DNA from: Sediminibacterium soli
GTDB lineage: Bacteria; Bacteroidota; Bacteroidia; Chitinophagales; Chitinophagaceae
DNA length: 64,000 bases
Assembly (NCBI RefSeq): GCF_009939225.1
Contig: NZ_JAACJR010000008.1
Location: 679,107 to 743,106, forward strand
Reading direction: 5' to 3'
This document shows, in pieces, positions 19,273-27,879 of this stretch; position 1 is the first letter of the stretch, and each line of letters opens with the position of its first letter. The notes below the pieces were generated by a model. That model was not told the DNA's origin. It did no database searches and saw only the letters and a program-made list of their open reading frames with translations. Position numbers and translations under genes: made by a program.

Positions 19273-20771
19273 TGCAGAAACGGTACGTAACAATATGGTT
19301 CCCTTACCTGAAAACCGATTGGGTTGTTCTCCGCAACAAAACATTAGCAGAAAAAAATTTTGTGCTTACCGTTAACGACCATGGGCGTAAACTGATCACG
19401 GCGGTAAGTCCGGCAGCGCACAGGCAGGGCATATATCCCGGTATGGTGGCAGCCGATGCCTGCGCCTTGTTCCGCGATCTGCTGATCAGGGAGGATGCGC
19501 CCGCCGAAGCGGCCAAACTGTTATCCCGTCTTGCAGAATGGTGCATCCGTTTCACACCCTCGGTTACCATCGACGGACAGGACGGGCTGCTGCTCGATGC
19601 AACGGGTTGTACCCATCTGTGGGGCGGAGAAGAAAATTATATCGATACATTACAGCAGCGACTGGCAGGTTTCGGTTTACATACCCGCATAAGCATGGCA
19701 GATACGATAGGCGCCGCATGGGCGTTAAGCCGGTTTACAACAACACGATCGGTGCTTCCCGGTCAGCAGGTTGAGACGCTCCTGCCCCTGCCGCCGGCCG
19801 CTTTGCGTTTGGATACCGTTGTTGTGGAACGACTGGAAAAACTGGGATTACGCAGCATCGGTCATTTTATACATATGCCCCGTTCCGTGCTGCTGCGCAG
19901 GTTTGGAAAAGACTGTGTTCAGAAAATCCGGTTCGCACTGGGAGAAGAAGAAGAAATACATGAACCCATTCACCCGCTGCAGCTTTACCAGGAACGGCTG
20001 CCCTGTCTCGAACCCATTTTTACACCCGCAGGTATCGATATCGCATTGAGAAAACTGCTCGGTATGCTCTGCGACCGTTTACGCAGCGAAGGCAGGGGAT
20101 TGCGTACCGCCGTCTTTACAGGTTACCGCATAGACGGCAAAACCGTATCGATCACGATCGGTGCCGGCAGGGCTTTGCATAATGAGATCCACCTGCACAA
20201 ACTTTTTCTGCTGAAGTTCGGAGCGTTTGAACCGGGACCGGGTATCGAACTGTTTACCCTCGATGCAACAAAAACAGATGAGATCACCATTTCACAGCTA
20301 CAGTTGTGGGGCGCCGGGGCAGGTTTGCATAATACCGCTTTATCAGAATTACTCGACCGCATGAACAACCGTTTTGGTGAAGGACATATTCACCGTTACC
20401 TGCCCGATGAACACCACTGGCCCGAACGCTCGGTAAAAAAAAGTTCATCGCTGCTTGAAAAAACCGCTACCGGCTGGCGGCCGGGCAGGCCAAGACCCCT
20501 GCACCTGCTGCCCGTACCTGAACGCATAGAGGTAGCTGCACCCATTCCCGATTACCCGCCCATGCATTTCAGACACAAAGGAGTTTTACACAAAACGATG
20601 AAAGCAGACGGTCCCGAACGTATTGAACAGGAATGGTGGCTGCAAACAGGACTGCACCGCGATTACTATTGTGTGGAAGACGAAACGGGTAACCGTTTCT
20701 GGCTGTTCCGTCTCGGGCATTACGATGAAGAACAACCGCCAGGCTGGTTTCTGCACGGATATTTTGTGTGA
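19272..20771 (+). CDS. imuB: ImuB, inactive Y-family polymerase subunit
   Basis: A 499-residue DinB/Y-family homologue. In place of the catalytic DMDAFYA and SIDE acidic motifs it has YVTIWFPYLKTDW and TIDGQDGLLLDATGC, consistent with ImuB proteins, which lack polymerase activity and act as adaptor linking DnaE2 to the clamp. Fingers, thumb and little-finger regions are recognisable (GMVAADACALFRDL, RISMADTIGAAWALSRF, LGLRSIGHFIHMPRSVL). The ATG at 19272 shares one base with the imuA stop; the long upstream in-frame extension to 19200 overlaps imuA and is rejected. Confidence 0.9.
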   Translation: MQKRYVTIWFPYLKTDWVVLRNKTLAEKNFVLTVNDHGRKLITAVSPAAHRQGIYPGMVAADACALFRDLLIREDAPAEAAKLLSRLAEWCIRFTPSVTIDGQDGLLLDATGCTHLWGGEENYIDTLQQRLAGFGLHTRISMADTIGAAWALSRFTTTRSVLPGQQVETLLPLPPAALRLDTVVVERLEKLGLRSIGHFIHMPRSVLLRRFGKDCVQKIRFALGEEEEIHEPIHPLQLYQERLPCLEPIFTPAGIDIALRKLLGMLCDRLRSEGRGLRTAVFTGYRIDGKTVSITIGAGRALHNEIHLHKLFLLKFGAFEPGPGIELFTLDATKTDEITISQLQLWGAGAGLHNTALSELLDRMNNRFGEGHIHRYLPDEHHWPERSVKKSSSLLEKTATGWRPGRPRPLHLLPVPERIEVAAPIPDYPPMHFRHKGVLHKTMKADGPERIEQEWWLQTGLHRDYYCVEDETGNRFWLFRLGHYDEEQPPGWFLHGYFV

Positions 20772-23700
20772 TGGAAACGAACGATATGGCATATACAGAA
20801 CTACAGGTAACCAGTAATTTTTCTTTTCTCCGCGGAGCATCGCACCCCCATGAACTGGTGGAACAGGCGGCCGCCCTGGGTTATACCGCGCTGGCCATAA
20901 CGGACCGCAATACACTGGCAGGTATCGTTCGGGCGCATGTGGCTGCCCAAAAAAACCAGATCAGGCTGATCGTAGGCTGCAGGCTCGATCTGCAGGATGG
21001 CCCCTCCCTTCTCGCCTATCCCACCAACCGGAAAGCATATGCCGCTTTGTGTACGCTGTTGTCAACCGGAAATCTTCGCACGGAAAAAGGAAAATGTATT
21101 TTATACAGGACCGATGTATATGCCTGTGCAGACGGTATGAAGCTGATCGTGCTGCCTCCGGCAGAACTCAACGCATCATTCGGTTTTAACGACGACTTTA
21201 CAGAAGCACTGGCCGAATACCGCCGGCAATTCGGAAACGGCCTGTACATAGCCGCAACACGCTGTTACCAGGGCGATGACATGAAATACCTTTACCAGGC
21301 ACACCGGCTTTCGCAGCAATATAAAGTGCCGATGGTGGTTACGAATGATGTACACTACCACTCGCACGAACGGCGCGAACTGCAGGACATCATCACCTGC
21401 GTTCGTGAAAAATGCACGATACACAACGCCGGTTACAAACTGCATCCCAACGCCGAACGCTTCCTGAAAGAGGAAAAAGAAATGCGGCGTCTGTTCCGGA
21501 AATATCCCGAAGCCATAGACCGCACAAAAGAGATCGCAGATGCCTGCCGCTTTTCGCTTGAAGAATTGGCGTATGAATTTCCCGACGAGATCATACCCGA
21601 CGGACGCAACCCGCAGGAGCAGCTGGCTGCATTGACATGGGAAGGCGCAAGAGAAAAATACAACAATGCCATTCCGAAAAAAATCATCGACAATATTGAA
21701 TACGAACTGGCATTCATTGAAAAAATGGAGTATGCTCCTTTTTTTCTGGTAGTGGAAGATACCGTACGCGAGGCCAGAAGAAGAAAGATACTCTGCCAGG
21801 GACGGGGCTCTGCAGCCAACTCAACGGTTTGCTATTGTTTGGGCATCACCGCGGTGGATCCAACCAAACACGACCTGCTGTTTGAACGTTTTATTTCGGA
21901 TGCAAGGAATGAACCGCCTGATATCGATGTGGATTTTGAACACGAACGCCGCGAAGAGATCATCCAGTATGTATACCAGAAATATGGCCGCGACCGCGCA
22001 GGCATCGTAGCCACCGTAACCCAGCTGCACCAGAAAGGTGCGATACGCGATGTAGGCAAAGCCATGGGATTGTCTGTTGATACCATCAGCGCACTGTCGG
22101 GCACTGCATGGGAGTTCACCGACGAATGGCTGGCAGACCGTTCCGTAAAAGACACGGGGCTGAACCTGGCAGACAAACACCTGCAGAAAGTGCTGCAGCT
22201 CACAGCCCAGCTTATTTCTTTCCCCCGGCAGCTGGGGCAGCATACTGGAGGTTTTGTGATCACACGTGGCAAGCTGCATGAATTGTGTCCCATACTCAAT
22301 GCCCGCATGCAGGACAGGACCTGTATCGAATGGAACAAAGACGATATCGATGCATTGCGTTTTCTCAAGGTGGATATACTGGCGCTGGGTATGCTTACCT
22401 GTGTGCGTAAGGCATACGACCTCGCAAAAAACCATTATGGCCTGGATCTTACGCTCGACAATATTCCGCAGGAAGACCCCGAAGTGTATAAAATGATTTC
22501 CCGGGCAGATACGATCGGTGTTTTTCAGATCGAAAGCCGTGCGCAGCAATCGATGCTGCCCAGACTAAAACCCAAAGAATTTTACGACCTGGTCATAGAA
22601 GTGGCCATCGTAAGACCCGGGCCGATACAGGGAGATATGGTGCATCCTTACCTGCGCAGACGCAACGGGCAGGAAAAAGTGGACTATCCTTCTCCTGAAC
22701 TGGAAGACATACTGAAACGCACCATGGGCGTGCCATTGTTCCAGGAACAGGCAATGAAGATCGCCATTGTTGCCGCAGGCTTTACCCCGGCAGAAGCAGA
22801 CGAATTAAGAAGGGCCATGGCCACATTCAAGGCCCAGGGACAGGTAACAAAATTTGAGCGGAAACTGGTCAAAGGCATGCTAGCAAAAAACTATACGGAA
22901 GAATATGCGCGCCGTATATTTCAGCAGCTGAAAGGTTTTGGCTCGTACGGATTCCCTGAGAGCCATGCGGCAAGTTTTGCCCTGCTTGTATACATCTCTT
23001 CCTGGCTCAAATGTTTTTATCCCGATGTATTTGCCTGTTCCCTGCTGAACAGCTGGCCGATGGGTTTTTACCAGCCCGCACAGCTCATTATCGATGCGCA
23101 GAAACATGGTGTGCAGGTAAGACCGGTTGACATCAACCATTCTTTCTGGGACAATACGCTGGAAGAAAAAGCAGGCACGCATTGCGCTTTGCGGCTGGGG
23201 TTCCGGCAGGTAAAAGGCATACATGAAGAAGATGTAAACAGGTTGCTTGCCGGCCGTAGCTATCCGTATGCCGGTATCAACAGCCTGCGTGAAGCAGGGT
23301 TATCTGATAAAACGCTTCACAAACTGGCCGATGCCGATGCATTCCGTTCCATGGGTATCGACCGCCGCCAGGCTTTGTGGGAAATATCCGTGCAGGACAG
23401 ACCCATCGCCCTGTATGCCGGTCAGACAAACGACCCGGAAAACGAAAAAAAAGTTTCTTTACCGGCCATGTTATTTTCCGAACATGTGATACAGGATTAT
23501 GCGGCAACGGGTTTTTCTGTAAAAGCGCACCCGGTAAGTTTTTTACGGCAAACCCTTACACAATTGCATACCCTGTCCTGCGCACAGTTAACCACCGCAA
23601 AAGACGGGGATTATGTAAAGATCGCCGGACTGGTACTGGTAAGACAAAGACCCGGCACGGCAAAAGGCGTTGTATTCATGACCATTGAAGACGAAACCGG

Positions 23701-23980
23701 CAACGCGAATGCGGTGATATGGGAATCCGTTTTTGAAAAATTCCGGAAAGAAATACTCGGCGCCAAACTCATCCTGTTAGAGGGGAAATTACAGGTGGAA
23801 GGCGAGGTCATACACCTGGTGCTGCACAAATGCTATAATATCTCCCGCCTGTTGCGGAAACTGACGCCCTCCGGAAATGCGGAACTGACACAGCAGCCTG
23901 TCTCTTACATGCAGCCACAGACAGCCACAGAGCAGCCCCCTGCAAAAAATGTGTTTCACGGCGGAAGAAATTTCAAATAA
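20771..23980 (+). CDS. dnaE2: Error-prone DNA polymerase III alpha subunit (ImuC)
   Basis: A 1069-residue C-family polymerase. The N-terminal PHP domain (YTELQVTSNFSFLRGASHPHELV, ITDRNTLAG, NDVHYHSHERRELQD) is followed by the polymerase core with catalytic acidic motif PDIDVDFEHERREE, LGQHTGGFVI, KVDILALGMLT and ESHAASFALLVY, and a C-terminal OB fold (VKIAGLVLVRQRPGTAKGVVFMTIEDETG). Length and sequence fit DnaE2 rather than the replicative DnaE1, and the context is decisive. The ATG at 20771 shares one base with the imuB stop (TGATG); a GTG at 20768 is possible. Confidence 0.95.
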   Translation: METNDMAYTELQVTSNFSFLRGASHPHELVEQAAALGYTALAITDRNTLAGIVRAHVAAQKNQIRLIVGCRLDLQDGPSLLAYPTNRKAYAALCTLLSTGNLRTEKGKCILYRTDVYACADGMKLIVLPPAELNASFGFNDDFTEALAEYRRQFGNGLYIAATRCYQGDDMKYLYQAHRLSQQYKVPMVVTNDVHYHSHERRELQDIITCVREKCTIHNAGYKLHPNAERFLKEEKEMRRLFRKYPEAIDRTKEIADACRFSLEELAYEFPDEIIPDGRNPQEQLAALTWEGAREKYNNAIPKKIIDNIEYELAFIEKMEYAPFFLVVEDTVREARRRKILCQGRGSAANSTVCYCLGITAVDPTKHDLLFERFISDARNEPPDIDVDFEHERREEIIQYVYQKYGRDRAGIVATVTQLHQKGAIRDVGKAMGLSVDTISALSGTAWEFTDEWLADRSVKDTGLNLADKHLQKVLQLTAQLISFPRQLGQHTGGFVITRGKLHELCPILNARMQDRTCIEWNKDDIDALRFLKVDILALGMLTCVRKAYDLAKNHYGLDLTLDNIPQEDPEVYKMISRADTIGVFQIESRAQQSMLPRLKPKEFYDLVIEVAIVRPGPIQGDMVHPYLRRRNGQEKVDYPSPELEDILKRTMGVPLFQEQAMKIAIVAAGFTPAEADELRRAMATFKAQGQVTKFERKLVKGMLAKNYTEEYARRIFQQLKGFGSYGFPESHAASFALLVYISSWLKCFYPDVFACSLLNSWPMGFYQPAQLIIDAQKHGVQVRPVDINHSFWDNTLEEKAGTHCALRLGFRQVKGIHEEDVNRLLAGRSYPYAGINSLREAGLSDKTLHKLADADAFRSMGIDRRQALWEISVQDRPIALYAGQTNDPENEKKVSLPAMLFSEHVIQDYAATGFSVKAHPVSFLRQTLTQLHTLSCAQLTTAKDGDYVKIAGLVLVRQRPGTAKGVVFMTIEDETGNANAVIWESVFEKFRKEILGAKLILLEGKLQVEGEVIHLVLHKCYNISRLLRKLTPSGNAELTQQPVSYMQPQTATEQPPAKNVFHGGRNFK

Positions 23981-24240
23981 TACGGCAGACAAAACTGTAA
24001 CTATTTCTGCCGGCAGCGTTTACCCATAGTACGGGCATCCTTTGCTCGATAGTTAGTAAAACCCGGGGGCAGTGTCTACTGCTCCTTTTGTATAACCGGG
24101 TGATGGTAATGGTAAAAAAAAAAACAATTATCCGGTACGATACAAACGCCGTACCTGCCCTGTTCCAACATTGATCTTCATCAGGCCGGCGCTTGTCGGG
24201 GGTCATATCCCATGCGCCGGGCGCTGTCTATTTTCGTTTC
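23981..24240. other. Intergenic region without recognisable gene
   Basis: The 260 bases between dnaE2 and hemN contain a homopolymer run of A (about 24115-24124) and no convincing ORF, RNA gene or terminator. The hemN promoter is presumably here; I could not identify its boxes. Confidence 0.4.
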
Positions 24241-25617
24241 ATGAATCATACCCCGCCGCCCGAACTCATCCACAAATACAACCGGCCCGTACCGCGGTAT
24301 ACCAGCTATCCCACGGTTCCTTTCTGGAAGAACGATCTTCCGGAGAATGCCTGGCAGGCGCGTTTTGTAAACCGGTTCGGGGAAGCCAATACCACCCATG
24401 GCCTCAGCCTGTATATTCATCTCCCGTTTTGCGAATCGTTATGTACCTACTGCGGATGCAATAAGAAGATCACCCGCAACCACGAGGTTGAGCCGGTTTA
24501 TATAGCTGCGGTAAAAAAAGAATGGCAGATGTACCGGGGGCTGATGAACCAGGCGCCAAAGATCAGGAGTATACACCTGGGTGGTGGTACGCCTACTTTT
24601 TTTTCGCCCGGGCACCTGGAAGAACTGATCAGTTTTATCATGGAAGACAGCCTGGTTGCCGCCGACCACCAGTTCAGCGTGGAAGGCCACCCGAACAATA
24701 CCACCGAAACGCACCTGTCTGTACTGGCCAGGCTGGGATTTACCCGCGTCAGCTACGGTGTTCAGGACAACGATCCCGAAGTACAGCATATCATCAACCG
24801 CATCCAGCCGCTTGCCAATGTTGCGGCGGCTACCGCCCATGCTCGCAGCAACGGGTTTTCATCGGTAAATTTCGACCTGATCTATGGGTTGCCGAAACAG
24901 ACACTGCAGAGTATGGAAAAAACCATGAACCAGGTGATCTCGCTGCGCCCGGACCGCATCGCTTTTTACAGTTATGCGCATGTGCCATGGACCAGCAGGG
25001 GCCAGCGCTTGTTTGACCAGTCGGACCTGCCCGGCGCTGAAGAAAAAACGGCGCTGTATGCCAAAGGCAAAGAAGTGCTGCTGGCCGGCGGATATGCCGA
25101 TATCGGTATGGACCATTTTGCCCTGCCATCGGACGAACTCTTCAAAGCACGCCAGGAAGGAAGGCTGCACCGCAATTTTATGGGATATACCGACCAGACA
25201 CCCGGTCTGTTGCTGGGCCTGGGCGTATCCAGTATCAGCGACAGCGGCGATGCGTTTGCGCAGAACCATAAAACGCTACATGATTACTACGAAGCCATAG
25301 CCCGGGAGCGCTTCCCTTTTGCAAAAGGATACCTGCTGACAGAAGAAGACCACTGTTTCCGGAACAACATACTGGATATTATCTGCAAAGGCCGCACAGG
25401 TTTTCTGCCATCGCAATACACCAACCTGCAGCAGTACAGTTTTCCGGCACTGGCCGAACTTGAACAGGATGGGTTGGTCAAATGGAACGATACAGGACTA
25501 AGTGTTACCGAAGCGGGTCATTATTTCCTGCGCAATATCTGCGCTGCCTTTGATATGCACCTGCAACGGTCAGGGCAAGACGGACAAACACAGCCACAGT
25601 TCAGCAAAGCGATCTGA
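24241..25617 (+). CDS. hemN: Oxygen-independent coproporphyrinogen III oxidase
   Basis: A 458-residue radical SAM enzyme converting coproporphyrinogen III to protoporphyrinogen IX without oxygen. The cluster motif is FCESLCTYCGC with Cys at 64, 68, 71 and 73, the extra fourth cysteine being typical of true HemN rather than HemW. Also visible: RYTSYPTVPFW at the N-terminus, HLGGGTPTF, VSYGVQDNDPEVQHIINRIQP, FDLIYGLPKQT and the C-terminal HemN domain. The ATG at 24241 is chosen over an in-frame upstream start (24193) because the family starts at PPELIHKYNRP. Confidence 0.94.
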   Translation: MNHTPPPELIHKYNRPVPRYTSYPTVPFWKNDLPENAWQARFVNRFGEANTTHGLSLYIHLPFCESLCTYCGCNKKITRNHEVEPVYIAAVKKEWQMYRGLMNQAPKIRSIHLGGGTPTFFSPGHLEELISFIMEDSLVAADHQFSVEGHPNNTTETHLSVLARLGFTRVSYGVQDNDPEVQHIINRIQPLANVAAATAHARSNGFSSVNFDLIYGLPKQTLQSMEKTMNQVISLRPDRIAFYSYAHVPWTSRGQRLFDQSDLPGAEEKTALYAKGKEVLLAGGYADIGMDHFALPSDELFKARQEGRLHRNFMGYTDQTPGLLLGLGVSSISDSGDAFAQNHKTLHDYYEAIARERFPFAKGYLLTEEDHCFRNNILDIICKGRTGFLPSQYTNLQQYSFPALAELEQDGLVKWNDTGLSVTEAGHYFLRNICAAFDMHLQRSGQDGQTQPQFSKAI

Positions 25618-25628
25618 GGATACTATTG

Positions 25629-25666
25629 CCGGGATTACACAGATGGGCATCCGTGCAATCCCTGGC
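25629..25666. terminator. Hairpin after hemN
   Basis: GGGATTACACAGATG and CATCCGTGCAATCCC form a stem with two small mismatches around a GG turn, shortly after the hemN stop. There is no long T tract, so termination is only probable. The words resemble other intergenic elements of this window. Confidence 0.4.
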
Positions 25667-25716
25667 GATTAAGCTTAGTTGGCGGGTATGGCATAAAGCG
25701 CTCCTGCCGGCGGTCT

Positions 25717-26154
25717 TTATTTTACTGTCAGACTTGTGCTGATGGCAATCCGGTTCCAGCCATTAATGGTTACCACAGCCATAATGATCTGCGCGAGATA
25801 GCTTTCATCAAATAATTTTTCAGCCTTCCTGTATGTTTCTTCGCTCAACCCCTGCCGGCTGATCAGCGTAACCTCCTCGGTTATCGCCAGAATGGTGCGC
25901 TCTTCCTCTGTAAACAGTTCCGTTTCCCGCCAGGCGTTGAGTAAAAAAATCCGTTGCGAAGTTTCACCCTGTTTCAGGGCGTCCGATGTGTGCATATTGA
26001 TGCAGAAAGCACATCCATTGATCTGAGATGCGCGGATCTTGATCAGTTCCAGATGGGTTTTAGAAAGCTGGGAATGCTGGAGGTAATTTTCCAAGGCATA
26101 CATTGCCTTATACGCTTCGGGCTGCAGTTTCTGAATGTTGATTCGATTTTCCAT
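25717..26154 (-). CDS. AhpD-like carboxymuconolactone decarboxylase family protein
   Basis: A 145-residue alkylhydroperoxidase-like protein. The active-site motif is NGCAFCINMHTSDA with Cys48, Cys51 and His55, the redox CxxC..H arrangement of AhpD-type peroxidase reductases. A role in removing peroxides is likely, but the partner reductase is not visible. It lies 62 bases downstream of the Crp/Fnr gene on the same strand, a recurrent pairing in which the regulator probably controls the enzyme. Confidence 0.9.
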   Translation of the reverse strand: MENRINIQKLQPEAYKAMYALENYLQHSQLSKTHLELIKIRASQINGCAFCINMHTSDALKQGETSQRIFLLNAWRETELFTEEERTILAITEEVTLISRQGLSEETYRKAEKLFDESYLAQIIMAVVTINGWNRIAISTSLTVK

Positions 26155-26216
26155 GTTGGTTTTTTATCTGTTTCAGCAAAAGTAAAAACGCCGCCCCGGG
26201 AAAATCTTAAACTGGC

Positions 26217-26792
26217 TTAAGAGCGCCGCTTCTTTTTGATCTCGCTTAAATATTCGGGTGTCATATTCAGATACGATGCCAAAAGCTGCTGCGGAACCCT
26301 CCCGGCAAACTCAGGAAAGCTTTCGCTGAAATGATGGTACATCTGTTCCCTCGAAAAATCGTGAAGGTATTTTGTCCGGAGTTGCGTGGCGGCATACGCT
26401 CTTTGATAGATAAGTCTGAAATACCGCTCCAGCTGTGGGAATCGCGCGAGCAGTTTTTCCTGGCTGCCATAATCGATCTGTACAACATCTGACTTTTCAA
26501 CCGCCTGGATTTCGAATGCTGTCACCGTCTGTTTCTCAAATGCCAGATAGTCTGTTATCCACCAGTTTTCAATGGCAAATTGAATCGTTTGCTCCATTCC
26601 TTTCTCGTCTATGTAAAACATTCTCAAACAGCCTTTCACGACAAAAAAATGATACCGGCATTTTGTGTTTTGTACTACCAGGCTCTCCTTTTTTGCAAAG
26701 GTGCCTGAACGGAAGAAGCTTATCATTTCTGCCTCGTCTTCTGCGTCTACAGGAATGTACTTTCTAAAATGTTTGATCAGCTTTTCAGACAT
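26217..26792 (-). CDS. Crp/Fnr-family transcriptional regulator
   Basis: A 191-residue regulator with an N-terminal cyclic-nucleotide-binding-like beta-roll (about 20-115: FFVVKGCLRMFYIDEKGMEQTIQF) and a C-terminal part ending VPQQLLASYLNMTPEYLSEIKKKRRS, a helix-turn-helix typical of Bacteroidota Crp/Fnr proteins. No Fe-S cysteine cluster of the Fnr type is visible. The ATG at 26792 (MSEKLIKHFRKY) fits the family; an upstream one at 26825 is also in frame. It heads a likely two-gene operon with the AhpD-like gene. Confidence 0.88.
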   Translation of the reverse strand: MSEKLIKHFRKYIPVDAEDEAEMISFFRSGTFAKKESLVVQNTKCRYHFFVVKGCLRMFYIDEKGMEQTIQFAIENWWITDYLAFEKQTVTAFEIQAVEKSDVVQIDYGSQEKLLARFPQLERYFRLIYQRAYAATQLRTKYLHDFSREQMYHHFSESFPEFAGRVPQQLLASYLNMTPEYLSEIKKKRRS

Positions 26793-26940
26793 ATCTTTAC
26801 TATTCAGCGCGGTTAGGGCAAACACTATTTTTCAAGACACTAATGGAATTGCATGCTGTATCATCTGATAAATGGTTTTGCCACAGATTACGCAGATTGG
26901 CACAGATTATCGGTGTGATTGGTTTCCATACAATGCTTTA

Positions 26941-27510
26941 TTACTGAAATGGGTGTTTGAACTGCGGGTATTTTTTCTTCCGTTCGTTCAATTCCTGCAT
27001 CCTCAGGTCATCTTCTGCCGGATCGTATACTTTATCCTTCCCAAAGAATACCCGGTTCTCATGAAAGTAGACCAGGCACCAGTTCAGCGTTTTGTCAAAG
27101 ATCATGACATCACTCCCAAAGAAAATATGGTCTATATACTTGATCATCATTTTCCAGGTCATCATCATCGGAGGCTCAGCATCCATTAAAACAAACACCC
27201 AGGTAGAAAACGGGATCCCTCTGTTGAACAACCATTTCTTAAGATCCTGGTTTGATCCCGGCATGCCGTATAATTCATCATATTCTTCAACAGTTTTGAA
27301 ATTCCCTTTGGCAAAAGGGTCCCAGAAACCGCCGGTGACAAGATGGGCTGCCGACGCAAATTCAAAAATATATTTTTCGGCAGCCTTATCTAAAAACACG
27401 ATCTGCTCCTGGTGGGTTTCGGGAATCGCCGCAAACGCTGTTGCAGCACCGATAAAGTTCCGGTCGGGCGGTGGGATGCGGAAGTTCTGTATGTTATTGA
27501 TATCTACCAT
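26941..27510 (-). CDS. Uncharacterised protein
   Basis: A 189-residue protein with no signal peptide and no motif I recognise. It is rich in aromatic residues (FEFASAAHLVTGGFWDPF, WVFVLMDAEPPMMMTWKMMIKYIDHIFFG) and ends with a charged tail ERKKKYPQFKHPFQ. Codon usage looks like the neighbours. It is flanked by a short ACAGATTACGCAGATT-type word tract (26880-26915) downstream and the tRNA-Leu repeat region upstream; its position next to a tRNA with duplicated 3' pieces would fit an acquired gene, but that is speculative. Confidence 0.7.
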   Translation of the reverse strand: MVDINNIQNFRIPPPDRNFIGAATAFAAIPETHQEQIVFLDKAAEKYIFEFASAAHLVTGGFWDPFAKGNFKTVEEYDELYGMPGSNQDLKKWLFNRGIPFSTWVFVLMDAEPPMMMTWKMMIKYIDHIFFGSDVMIFDKTLNWCLVYFHENRVFFGKDKVYDPAEDDLRMQELNERKKKYPQFKHPFQ

Positions 27511-27618
27511 CCGGTTATAGTTACCTGCAATCTAGTATCTTTTGTCAATTAAGTGTTGATTCATCACCCCCACGGTACCGTGGGGGGGCTACCTCCTCAA
27601 AGTCGGACAAATAAAAAA

Positions 27619-27637
27619 GGACACAATATCTGCGTCC
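27619..27637 (-). terminator. Duplicated tRNA terminator hairpin
   Basis: A second copy of the tRNA-Leu terminator (minus-strand GGACGCAGATATTGTGTCC followed by T6 at 27618-27613), lying after the pseudo-tRNA piece. Confidence 0.75.
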
Positions 27638-27644
27638 TTTTTTG

Positions 27645-27710
27645 TGCGGAAGAGGAGATTCGAACTCCCATCCCCACGGTACCGTGGGGACTACCTCCTC
27701 AAAGTCGGAC
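27645..27710 (-). pseudogene. 3'-half tRNA-Leu remnant
   Basis: Reading the minus strand, an anticodon-loop-like segment (CTTTGAGGAGGTAG) is followed by the palindrome CCCCACGGTACCGTGGGG in place of the variable arm, then an intact T-arm and acceptor 3' strand (GGGAGTTCGAATCTCCTCTTCCGCA). The 5' half (acceptor and D-arm) is absent, so it cannot fold as a tRNA. Confidence 0.7.
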
Positions 27711-27721
27711 AAATAAAAAAA

Positions 27722-27740
27722 GGACACAATATCTGCGTCC
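27722..27740 (-). terminator. Intrinsic terminator of tRNA-Leu
   Basis: On the minus strand GGACGCA-GATAT-TGTGTCC forms a 7-pair stem (one G-U), followed by a run of seven T (27721-27715). It begins five bases after the tRNA 3' end. Confidence 0.85.
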
Positions 27741-27745
27741 TTTTG

Positions 27746-27829
27746 TGCGGAAGAGGAGATTCGAACTCCCACGGCTGTTACCCCGCTACCACCTCAAAGT
27801 AGTGCGTCTACCAATTTCGCCACCTCCGC
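27746..27829 (-). tRNA. tRNA-Leu(GAG)
   Basis: An 84-base class II tRNA. Acceptor GCGGAGG pairs with CTTCCGC; D-arm TGGCGAAATTGGTAGACGC; anticodon stem CTACT/GGTAG with loop TTGAGGT giving anticodon GAG (codons CTC/CTT); a long variable arm; T-arm GGGAG-TTCGAAT-CTCCT; discriminator A. The 3' CCA is not encoded, so it must be added by a nucleotidyltransferase. Confidence 0.95.
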
Positions 27830-27879
27830 GTGCGTAGGGGTGCAAAAATAAGGGAACGGGATATAATCTCAAAAATGGA

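Larger units (their letters stand above)
27568..27770. repeat. Tandem duplication of a 104-base unit derived from the 3' part of tRNA-Leu
   Basis: Unit A (27568-27671) and unit B (27672-27770) are nearly identical. Each begins with the 18-base perfect palindrome CCCCACGGTACCGTGGGG (27568-27585 and 27672-27689), continues with CTACCTCCTCAAAGTCGGAC, an A-run, the terminator hairpin, and the tRNA T-arm/acceptor end. In unit B the last part is the true 3' end of the intact tRNA. The unit contains sequence resembling the tRNA anticodon arm (CCTCAAAGT), so it looks like repeated copying of the tRNA 3' half. Confidence 0.85.

Noticed and set aside
27553-27837. Short open frames on both strands in the tRNA repeat region (repeats such as SDFEEV)
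   Set aside because: They are translations of the duplicated tRNA 3' fragments and terminators; the region is explained as RNA-gene repeats.
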